Assembly (NCBI RefSeq): GCF_013155465.1
Contig: NZ_JABJVX010000002.1
Location: forward strand, 248,001-312,000
Direction of reading: 5' to 3'
Length of the DNA stretch: 64,000 nucleotides
Source of the DNA: Alterinioella nitratireducens
Lineage (GTDB): Bacteria; Pseudomonadota; Alphaproteobacteria; Rhodobacterales; Rhodobacteraceae
In this document: piece by piece, positions 49,638 through 56,665 of the stretch
Position numbering within the stretch: the stretch's first letter is position 1
How the letters are laid out: each line of letters starts with the position of its first letter
The notes under the pieces: generated by a model
Told to the model about the DNA's origin: nothing
The model's input: only the letters and a program-made list of their open reading frames with translations
Databases searched by the model: none
Position numbers and translations under genes: made by a program

Positions 49638-49861
49638 GGAAAGCTGCCCTTGGTGGTCTTCTTGCTCTTCACATATCTGTAACCAACCTGGATCAGAATC
49701 ACGAGGGTGACGCGACGAAAAACCCCGTGACAGGCGGCGCTTCGCCGATGTCATGACCTGTGGCCCATATGCCGCGTGCTGCATTGCGGCGGAGCGGCCC
49801 GAGTTGACCGAATCTGCCACCGCCCCATCTTTCCTCTTAACGACTGCCAAGGATGCCCCCG

Positions 49862-50221
49862 ATGTCCGAAGAATACCTGCCCAAGGAGGTCCTCGACGGC
49901 CTGCACGCCGCCCGCCGCAAGGCCGAGCGCAAGCGCAGCCGCCGGTCCGTGCATATCGGCGACGATGTCTACCCGATCCTGACCTTTGCCAATGACGGCT
50001 TTGCGCTGGATGCCGAACACGCGCCGCAACTGCGCGGGCTGGTCGATATCTACGAAGGGCCGCGCCACCTCTACCAGGCCCTGATCGTCGCGTCCGAGCT
50101 GCATGGCGACGTGATGCGCTATGAATTCAAGCGCAACACCGCCGCCGCCGACCGCGCGGCGCTGGATTTCTACCAGGAAACCGAGGCGCCCATCGCACTT
50201 CTGGACAGCTCGAAACACTGA
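49862..50221 (+). CDS. Uncharacterised protein upstream of dgcN
   Basis: The 119-residue protein has a basic N-terminal helix (LHAARRKAERKRSRRSV) and a compact domain (IGDDVYPILTFANDGFALDAEHAPQLRGLVDIYEGPRHLYQALIV) that recalls PilZ-like or other small beta folds; the resemblance is only impressionistic. There is no signal peptide. It lies 97 bp upstream of dgcN in the same orientation. An in-frame ATG at 49853 is an alternative start. No function can be given. Confidence 0.7.
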   Translation: MSEEYLPKEVLDGLHAARRKAERKRSRRSVHIGDDVYPILTFANDGFALDAEHAPQLRGLVDIYEGPRHLYQALIVASELHGDVMRYEFKRNTAAADRAALDFYQETEAPIALLDSSKH

Positions 50222-50318
50222 AATTGGCCTTTGCATTCCGGTGCGGCTAGGGTCTATCAGCGCCAAAAGCGCGTCCCACGACCGGGGCGCGCGTTGTCAT
50301 GTCTTGCGAGGTGCCGCC

Positions 50319-51320
50319 ATGATCCAGACCCCCTATCTGCTGTTCCTGGGCGATGCGCCCGACCAACTGGCCGCCAAGGTGGCGCAAGGCATCCGCGACT
50401 GGCGCCCCGACAACGCGGTCGGCCAGTTCCGGATGGAGGGCTGCAAGGCCAGCGTCGGGCTTGACGACTTGGACCTCACCCAGGCGAAGGCCGCCGGTGC
50501 GAAGACCCTGGTGATCGGCGTCGCCAACCGGGGCGGCAAGATCTCGCAGGCGTGGAAGAAGGTGCTGGTGCAGGCGCTGGAGGAGGGGTTCGACCTCGCC
50601 AGCGGTTTGCACAACCTGTTGCGCAACGAACCCGACCTTGTCGCCGTGGCCGAGGCCTGCGGGCGCGCGCTGCATGACGTGCGGGTGCCGGATGTGGAGT
50701 ATCCCATCGCGGGTGGCGTCAAACGCACCGGCAAGCGCTGCCTCGCCGTGGGCACCGATTGTTCGGTCGGCAAGATGTATACCAGCCTCGCCGTGGACAA
50801 GGTGATGAAGGAACGCGGCCTGAAATCCACCTTCCGCGCCACCGGCCAGACGGGTATCCTGATCACCGGCAACGGGGTGCCGCTGGATGCCGTTGTCGCA
50901 GATTTCATGGCCGGGGCCGTCGAATGGCTGACGCCCGACAATGACCCCGATCACTGGGACCATATCGAGGGGCAGGGCAGCCTGTTCCACGTTTCCTATT
51001 CCGGCGTGACCATGGCGCTGATCCATGGTGGCCAGCCCGACGCGTTGATCCTTAGCCATGAACCGACCCGCCCCCATATGCGCGGCCTGCCCGATTACGC
51101 CCTGCCCTCGCTGGAGACCCTGCGCGACACCGCCCTGCCGCTGGCGCGCATCGCCAACCCGGCCTGCCAGGTGGTCGGCATCTCGGTCAACACCGCCGCG
51201 ATGGATGAGGAGGAGGCGCTGGCCTGCCTCGCCGAGATCGAGGGGCGCATGGGCCTGCCCACCGTCGATCCGTTCCGGCAAGGGGCCGAACGCCTGGCCG
51301 ACGCGCTGGAGGCGCTATGA
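50319..51320 (+). CDS. dgcN: D-glutamate N-acetyltransferase DgcN
   Basis: The 333-residue protein belongs to the DUF1611 family. It has an N-terminal Rossmann-like domain and a C-terminal P-loop-like domain (LAVGTDCSVGKMYTSLAVDKVM ... ATGQTGILITGNGVPLDAVVADF). Marine roseobacters use DgcN to acetylate D-glutamate as the first step of a D-Glu catabolic route, with DgcA second. The dgcA start overlaps its stop (ATGA). GAGG lies 7 bp before the ATG. The identification rests on family and neighbour, not on a search. Confidence 0.88.
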   Translation: MIQTPYLLFLGDAPDQLAAKVAQGIRDWRPDNAVGQFRMEGCKASVGLDDLDLTQAKAAGAKTLVIGVANRGGKISQAWKKVLVQALEEGFDLASGLHNLLRNEPDLVAVAEACGRALHDVRVPDVEYPIAGGVKRTGKRCLAVGTDCSVGKMYTSLAVDKVMKERGLKSTFRATGQTGILITGNGVPLDAVVADFMAGAVEWLTPDNDPDHWDHIEGQGSLFHVSYSGVTMALIHGGQPDALILSHEPTRPHMRGLPDYALPSLETLRDTALPLARIANPACQVVGISVNTAAMDEEEALACLAEIEGRMGLPTVDPFRQGAERLADALEAL

Positions 51321-52279
51321 TCTCGGTCACCCGCGACACGTTCCGGCTGGCCGAGGTCTTCACCATCGCGCGCGGATCGCGGACCGAGGCGCAGGTGCTG
51401 ACCGTGCGCGCCTTCCAGGATGGCGTGATGGGATGGGCCGAATGTGTTCCATACGCGCGCTATGGCGAGACCCTGGACAGCGTCACCGCCCAGATCGAGG
51501 GGCTGGCGCAGGGCATCCACCGTCAGGATCTGCAAGACGCCCTGCCAGCAGGCGCCGCCCGCAACGCGGTGGATTGCGCTTTGTGGGATCTGGCGGGCAA
51601 GCTGACGGGGGCACCGGTCTGGCAATTGGCGGGCCTTGCGAAACCGCGCCCGCAGATCACCGCCTTTACACTGTCGCTGGACAGCCCCGAAAACATGCGC
51701 GCGGCGGCGGCGAAACATGCGCACCGGCCCCTCCTGAAGATCAAGCTCGGCACGCCCGACGACATGCCCCGGCTTGAGGCCGTGCGCGATGGTGCCCCCG
51801 ACGCGCGCATAATCGTCGATGCGAACGAGGGCTGGACGGCGGATGTCTATTCCGACCTCGCGCCGCATCTGTTGCGCCTCGGTGTGCAGATGGTGGAACA
51901 ACCCCTTCCCGCCGGGGACGATGCCATGCTGGCCGAGATCGAGCGTCCGCTGCCCGTTTGCGCCGACGAATCCTGCCACGACCGCGCCAGCCTGCCCGAC
52001 CTCAAGGGCAAATATGACATGGTGAACATCAAGCTCGACAAGACCGGTGGGCTGACCGGGGCGCTGGCGCTCCGCGACGCCGCGCGGGCAGCGGGCTATC
52101 AGGTCATGGTCGGCTGCATGGTCGGATCAAGCCTCGCGATGGCCCCGGCGGTCCTGGTGGCGCAAGGGGCCGAGGTGACGGATCTGGACGGGCCGCTTCT
52201 GCTGGCCGAGGATCGGGACCATCCGCTGACGTTCGACGCGGGCGGTGTGCATCCGGCAAGCTCGGAACTGTGGGGCTGA
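51317..52279 (+). CDS. dgcA: N-acetyl-D-glutamate racemase DgcA (enolase superfamily)
   Basis: The 320-residue enzyme is of the muconate-lactonizing/dipeptide epimerase branch. Catalytic Lys143 (KIKLG) and Lys239 (NIKLDKTGG) and the metal ligands Asp168 (VDANEGW), Glu194 (EQPLP) and Asp217 (ADES) are all present. On its own it would be called an L-Ala-D/L-Glu epimerase. Coupling to dgcN points to racemisation of N-acetyl-D-glutamate to N-acetyl-L-glutamate. A two-palindrome element follows the gene. Confidence 0.88.
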   Translation: MISVTRDTFRLAEVFTIARGSRTEAQVLTVRAFQDGVMGWAECVPYARYGETLDSVTAQIEGLAQGIHRQDLQDALPAGAARNAVDCALWDLAGKLTGAPVWQLAGLAKPRPQITAFTLSLDSPENMRAAAAKHAHRPLLKIKLGTPDDMPRLEAVRDGAPDARIIVDANEGWTADVYSDLAPHLLRLGVQMVEQPLPAGDDAMLAEIERPLPVCADESCHDRASLPDLKGKYDMVNIKLDKTGGLTGALALRDAARAAGYQVMVGCMVGSSLAMAPAVLVAQGAEVTDLDGPLLLAEDRDHPLTFDAGGVHPASSELWG

Positions 52280-52288
52280 GTGGCGCGG

Positions 52289-52332
52289 GCGCTCGGTCGA
52301 CCGAGCGCACAAGCGGCCCGTCGACGGGCCGC
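52289..52332. repeat. Two-palindrome intergenic element, copy 2
   Basis: GCGCTCGGTCGACCGAGCGC (52289-52308), 4 bp, then GCGGCCCGTCGACGGGCCGC (52313-52332); both are perfect and centred on TCGA. It starts 9 bp after dgcA, so it probably ends or protects that transcript. Between it and dat (52575) only the small dyad at 52464 is notable. Confidence 0.85.
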
Positions 52333-52463
52333 ACCACCGCACATCCGGTCCCGTTACCGTCCCAACTGCACCAGCAAACGCGCGGCATCCAGCAGGCCCG
52401 CGCGGGTGCCCCTGCCTTTCGGAGTCAGATCTCGCGGATCGGGGCCGACCGGCGGCTTGATTT

Positions 52464-52479
52464 CTGACATTGTTGTCAG
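52464..52479. promoter_or_regulatory. Small dyad upstream of the D-amino-acid transaminase gene
   Basis: CTGACA-N4-TGTCAG lies 95 bp before the gene. Its size suits a GntR- or LacI-type operator. A promoter-like element cannot be placed with confidence. It is the only regulatory-looking sequence in this interval. Confidence 0.35.
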
Positions 52480-52574
52480 GAATACCGGACAAACCTGGCA
52501 AAAACGTAAACGCTTGACCCCGTCCGCGCCCTGCTCGATGACAGGCCAAGCCGCAGCGAAAAGGAGCCCGCGCC

Positions 52575-53438
52575 ATGCCCCGCACCGTCTATGTGAACGG
52601 AGAGTATCTGCCCGAGACCGAGGCCAGGGTCTCGATCTTCGACCGCGGCTTTCTCTTTGCCGATGGCGTCTATGAAGTGACCTCGGTTCTGGACGGAAAA
52701 CTGATTGATTTCGACGGCCATGCGGCGCGGTTGCAGCGGTCCCTGGGTGAACTTCAGATGGCCAATCCGACCACCAGGGAGGCGCTTCTGGAAATCCACC
52801 GCGAATTGGTGCGCAGGAATGACATCACCGACGGATTGATCTACCTTCAGGTCACGCGCGGCTCGGATGGCGACCGCGATTTCGTCTTTCCGGCCGAGGA
52901 TACCCCCCCCACTATCGTCTTGTTTACGCAAGACAAGCCGGGGCTGGCGGATAACCCCGTGGCCCGCAAAGGGTTCAAGATCATCTCGATCGAGGATCAA
53001 CGTTGGGCCCGGCGCGATATCAAGACGGTGCAGCTTCTCTACCCCTCGATGGGCAAGATGATGGCCAAGGCGGCGGGCTGTGACGATGCCTGGATGGTCG
53101 AGGACGGGTTCGTCACGGAAGGAACCTCTAACAACGCCTATATCGTGACGCAGGACGGCACCATCGTCACCCGGCAGCTCTCCAACGACATCCTGCACGG
53201 CATCACCCGCGCCGCCGTGTTGCGCTTTGCCCGCGAGGCGCAGATAAGGGTCGAGGAACGGCCCTTCACCATTGAAGAGGCGCAAGCCGCGCGGGAGGCG
53301 TTCATCACCTCCGCCTCGGCCTTCGTCATGCCCGTGGTCGAGATCGACGGAAAACCCGTAAGTGACGGGAATGTCGGGAAAATGGCCACGCGCATCCGCG
53401 AGATTTACCTTGAGGAGATGCGCAAGGCGGCGGTCTGA
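52575..53438 (+). CDS. dat: D-amino-acid transaminase
   Basis: The 287-residue fold-type IV PLP enzyme has the class-IV start (VYVNGEYLPETEARVSIFDRGFLFADGVYEV), QVTRG (residues 92-96), the PLP lysine Lys150 in RRDIKTVQLL, and EGTSNNAYIV. These match D-alanine aminotransferases, which move amino groups between D-amino acids and 2-oxo acids, typically giving D-glutamate. With dgcN-dgcA just upstream, the likely flow is D-amino acid to D-Glu to N-acetyl-L-Glu. A branched-chain or aminodeoxychorismate activity is less likely. Confidence 0.9.
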   Translation: MPRTVYVNGEYLPETEARVSIFDRGFLFADGVYEVTSVLDGKLIDFDGHAARLQRSLGELQMANPTTREALLEIHRELVRRNDITDGLIYLQVTRGSDGDRDFVFPAEDTPPTIVLFTQDKPGLADNPVARKGFKIISIEDQRWARRDIKTVQLLYPSMGKMMAKAAGCDDAWMVEDGFVTEGTSNNAYIVTQDGTIVTRQLSNDILHGITRAAVLRFAREAQIRVEERPFTIEEAQAAREAFITSASAFVMPVVEIDGKPVSDGNVGKMATRIREIYLEEMRKAAV

Positions 53439-53459
53439 GCGCCACCTTGCCGCGTTGAT

Positions 53460-54965
53460 TCAAGCCCCGAAGGCGACCGTATTCCATTGCGCGTCGATGG
53501 TGAGATCGGGGATATCCGCCGCCGTCAGTGAGGCCAGCTCGGCTACGACAATGCCATCCACTGCAACCGCAAGAGATTGATCGGCCGTGCCGGTGCCGCG
53601 TTCTTCGAAGGTGATTTCGGGGGGCGCGGACGGATCACCGCCGCGAACCCGGACCGCCAGAACATCGTTGGCCGGGTCGAAGGCCGAGACCTGGACCGGG
53701 TCGAACGGCGCAATGCCCGGGCCGATACGCAGTTCGTCCATCGCCTGGCTGGACTCACTCAGGTCGACGATGTCGCCTTCGCTTGTATAGATGATGTCAC
53801 TGCCTTCGCCGCCGATCAGGGTGTCCGGGGCGGCTGTGGAACCTGTCGACAGGTCCTCATCCCCCCTTAGGGTGTCATTGCCCGCACCACCGTCGATGAC
53901 GTCTGCACCGCGGCCGCCATCGAGCCGGTCATTGCCGTCACCGCCATTGAGCGTGTCGTCGCCACCCTGGCCGCGCATCAGGTCGTTTCCATCGCCGCCG
54001 CTCAGCGTGTCTTCGCCGCCCGAGCCGTTCATGGTGTCGTTACCGTCGCCACCCTCCAGCACGTTATTGCCGTTGCGACCCTGCAAGAAATCATCGCCGC
54101 CATTTCCGACGAGGCTGTCATCGCCGCGCCCGCCATCCAGGTAATCGTCGCCGTTGTCGCCGATCAGCGTGTCATTGCCGCCGAACACATCGCGCACATA
54201 GTCGCCGTCATCGGTGGAGAGCCCGTCCTGCGTCCCGGCATAAAGCAGGTCGTCGCCGTCGCCGCCAAGGACACTGTCGATGCCCGTTCCGCCAACCAGC
54301 GTGTCGGTGCCGGCCCCGGCGTAAAGCGTGTCATTCTGCCCACCGCCGTGCAGGCTGTCATCGCCGTCATTGCCCGCCAGCAGGTCATTGTTGCCTTGCC
54401 CGTTCAGCGTGTCATCGCCGTCTCCGCCGCGCATATCGTCATTGCCGCCCGAGCCGTCCATCAGGTCGTCGCCCGCGCCGCCCTCGATCCGGTCGGAATC
54501 GGGCCCGCCCCAGAGGTAGTCATCACCCTCGCCGCCAACGAGCGTGTCCTTGCCGCCCGCGCCGCGGATGTCGTCATTGCCGAACCCACCATCCAGCAGG
54601 TCATCGCCATCCATGCCGCGCAGATTGTCGAAGCCGCGCTGGCCGCTGAGGGTGTCGTTGCCATCCTGCCCGGTCAGGTAGTCGGCCCCGTCGCCGCCAT
54701 TCACGATATCATCCAGCAGCGAACCGGTGACGGTGTCGTTGCCGTCGCCCGCGAAGACGGTGCCTTCCCCGCCTTGGAGAGTGACCGAGTCGTCGCTGTC
54801 GGTCAGGAAAAAACCGGTTGAATTGCCGCCGCCTGAGCCGCCGCCGCCCCCTTCGGAGCCGTCACCGGACGGGGCCGGTTCCTCGGAATCGGAGCCTCCG
54901 TCATCGAAGAGAAACGCCAGGCCCAGAAGCGCCAGAATCGGCAACAGGACAAGTTCACCACCCAT
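53460..54965 (-). CDS. RTX calcium-binding repeat protein with N-terminal membrane anchor
   Basis: The 501-residue protein starts MGGELVLLPILALLGLAFLF, a single membrane segment, followed by an acidic Ser/Gly linker and about 30 RTX nonapeptides of the form GGxGxDxLx. The last 110 residues form a non-repeat beta domain (DELRIGPGIAPFDPVQVSAFDP). Type I-secreted RTX proteins usually lack such an anchor, so this one may stay surface- or membrane-attached. GTG at 54968 or TTG at 54995 are alternative starts. It is a paralogue of the gene at 56666-58669. Confidence 0.85.
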   Translation of the reverse strand: MGGELVLLPILALLGLAFLFDDGGSDSEEPAPSGDGSEGGGGGSGGGNSTGFFLTDSDDSVTLQGGEGTVFAGDGNDTVTGSLLDDIVNGGDGADYLTGQDGNDTLSGQRGFDNLRGMDGDDLLDGGFGNDDIRGAGGKDTLVGGEGDDYLWGGPDSDRIEGGAGDDLMDGSGGNDDMRGGDGDDTLNGQGNNDLLAGNDGDDSLHGGGQNDTLYAGAGTDTLVGGTGIDSVLGGDGDDLLYAGTQDGLSTDDGDYVRDVFGGNDTLIGDNGDDYLDGGRGDDSLVGNGGDDFLQGRNGNNVLEGGDGNDTMNGSGGEDTLSGGDGNDLMRGQGGDDTLNGGDGNDRLDGGRGADVIDGGAGNDTLRGDEDLSTGSTAAPDTLIGGEGSDIIYTSEGDIVDLSESSQAMDELRIGPGIAPFDPVQVSAFDPANDVLAVRVRGGDPSAPPEITFEERGTGTADQSLAVAVDGIVVAELASLTAADIPDLTIDAQWNTVAFGA

Positions 54966-55005
54966 CACGAAAAACCCCAAAGAAAACTCAAGCAATCTGA
55001 GGAGG

Positions 55006-55020
55006 TTAACAGAGCATTAA
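55006..55020. promoter_or_regulatory. CtrA binding site upstream of the first RTX gene
   Basis: TTAA-CAGAGCA-TTAA is an exact TTAA-N7-TTAA site, reading TTAACC on the minus strand. It lies 41 bp upstream of the RTX start codon, a location compatible with activation. Confidence 0.6.
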
Positions 55021-55040
55021 CGGTTTGCCATATCGAAACG

Positions 55041-55066
55041 GGAAACAATTGTCGTGGACTGTTTCC
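55041..55066. promoter_or_regulatory. GGAAACA/TGTTTCC dyad upstream of the first RTX gene
   Basis: GGAAACA-N12-TGTTTCC, extendable by one G/C pair, lies 76 bp upstream of the RTX start. The same arms, with an 11-bp gap, occur before the second RTX gene. This is likely a shared operator; the regulator is unknown. Confidence 0.55.
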
Positions 55067-55081
55067 CGTAACGACGGGGTT

Positions 55082-55127
55082 GCGCTCGATCGACCGAGCG
55101 CTTGCGCGGCCCGTCGACGGGCCGCGC
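55082..55127. repeat. Two-palindrome intergenic element, copy 3
   Basis: GCGCTCGATCGACCGAGCGC (55082-55101, one central mismatch), 4 bp, then a 20-bp palindrome GCGGCCCGTCGACGGGCCGC (55106-55125, extendable to 55104-55127). It lies 8 bp beyond the stop of the helicase gene on the minus strand, so it is positioned as that gene's terminator. Confidence 0.85.
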
Positions 55128-55135
55128 CCCCCTTA

Positions 55136-56395
55136 TCAGGCCGCCGGTTTGCGGCTTCTGCGGCGGCGATTGCCGGACGGCGCGCCCACCCCTGCGGGTT
55201 TGCCCTGGGGCCGCCCGCCGCGACGGCCACCGCCCCCGCGCGTGGGCTTGTCAACCTTGACCTCTTCCGGCTTGCGGCCCGAGGCGACCGGAATGTCCTT
55301 CTTCATGACCTTCTCGATCTGGTTCAGCAGGCCGACCTCCTCGGCGCAGCAGAACGCGATCGCCTCTCCGTCCTTGCCCGCCCGCGCGGTGCGACCGATG
55401 CGGTGGACGTAGTTGTCGGGCACTTCCGGCAGGTCGTAATTATAGACCGTGCGCACATCCGGGATGTCGATGCCGCGCGCGGCCACATCCGTTGCGACCA
55501 GGATCTTGACCGCCCCCTCGCGGAACCCCTTGATGGCGCGGTCGCGCTGGTTCTGGCTCTTGTTGCCGTGGATCGAGGCGGCGTTGTAGCCATCCTTGAC
55601 CAGCCCCTTCATCAGCTTTTCCGCCCCGTGCTTGGTGCGCGAAAAGACGAGGGACAGCGTGTCGGGGTGACGGTTCAGAAGCTCGCGCAGCTTGACGGGT
55701 TTTTCGGTCTTGGGAACGAAATGCAGGCTCTGCGTCACCTTGTCGGCAGGCTTGCCCGGAGGGGCGACCTGCACCCGGCGCGGGTTGGTCAGGTAGGCGG
55801 CGCTCAACTCCTCCATCTGTTTCGGCATGGTGGCCGAGAACAGCATGGTCTGGCGCGGCGTGCCCAGTTCCGGCGCGATCCGGCGCAGCGCGTGGATAAA
55901 GCCCATGTCGAGCATCTGGTCGGCCTCGTCCAGCACCAGGAATTTCGCCTGGTCCAACCGCACGGCGCGGCGGTCCATCAGGTCGATCAGGCGCCCCGGC
56001 GTGGCGACGAGGATGTCGATGCCACGGGCCAGGAACCGGATCTGGTTGTTGATGGACTGCCCGCCCACCACCGTGCCGACCTTGAGCCGGGAGCCCTTGA
56101 CGTAAAGCTTCAGGTTCTCGGCGATCTGGTTCACCAGTTCACGCGTGGGGGCCAGGATCAGCGCCTTGACGCATTTCGGGTCGGGGCGGCCAGGATCGTT
56201 CAGCAGCATCTCGGCCAGCGGCAGGCCAAAGGCCGCGGTCTTGCCGGTGCCGGTCTGGGCCAGGCCCATGACGTCATGACCGTCCAGCGCCAGCGGGATG
56301 GCCTGGTTCTGGATCGGGGTGGGTTGGTCGTAACCGGCCTGCTTGATGGCGGTCAGAAGGGTCGGCGAGAGGCCGAGCATGTCGAAGTCGAACAA
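55136..56395 (-). CDS. DEAD-box RNA helicase, RhlE type
   Basis: The 419-residue protein has the full set of DEAD-box motifs: the Q motif PTPIQ, AQTGTGKT, PTRELV, TPGRLID, DEAD (VLDEADQMLDMGF), SAT, and the C-terminal ARGIDIP and HRIGRTARAG. A basic Arg/Gly-rich tail follows, as in RhlE, which acts in ribosome assembly and cold adaptation. The TTG at 56395 is favoured because AAGGA is 6 bp upstream; an ATG at 56443 lacks a ribosome site. The roughly 270-bp leader fits a cold-regulated helicase. Confidence 0.93.
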   Translation of the reverse strand: MFDFDMLGLSPTLLTAIKQAGYDQPTPIQNQAIPLALDGHDVMGLAQTGTGKTAAFGLPLAEMLLNDPGRPDPKCVKALILAPTRELVNQIAENLKLYVKGSRLKVGTVVGGQSINNQIRFLARGIDILVATPGRLIDLMDRRAVRLDQAKFLVLDEADQMLDMGFIHALRRIAPELGTPRQTMLFSATMPKQMEELSAAYLTNPRRVQVAPPGKPADKVTQSLHFVPKTEKPVKLRELLNRHPDTLSLVFSRTKHGAEKLMKGLVKDGYNAASIHGNKSQNQRDRAIKGFREGAVKILVATDVAARGIDIPDVRTVYNYDLPEVPDNYVHRIGRTARAGKDGEAIAFCCAEEVGLLNQIEKVMKKDIPVASGRKPEEVKVDKPTRGGGGRRGGRPQGKPAGVGAPSGNRRRRSRKPAA

Positions 56396-56665
56396 ATCTA
56401 TTCCTTTCCGGCGCGAGGTCGCGCGCGGGGTGTGTAACTGCATTGCCCCGGCAGGCGCCGGAGCCGCGAAGGGTGCGGCCAGGGTCTCGACAAACGGGCG
56501 TATCCCGCTGGTCCGTCCGGGCCGTCAGACCCTGCGTGATGGGGGCTGGGGGAATTTCGGGGCCTGACTGCGCCGATCAACGGCGCGCATGCTCACGCGG
56601 CAGGGCAGGCTTGGCGCAACACATGTGTGCAAACGCAGCATAAGTCAAGCACTGTGACCATTTGG

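Noticed and set aside
56396-56665. Small RNA or extra gene between the second RTX gene and the helicase
   Set aside because: Open frames here are short and lack ribosome sites. A TTGACT -35-like hexamer (56643-56648, minus strand) has no convincing -10, so the interval is treated as the helicase leader.
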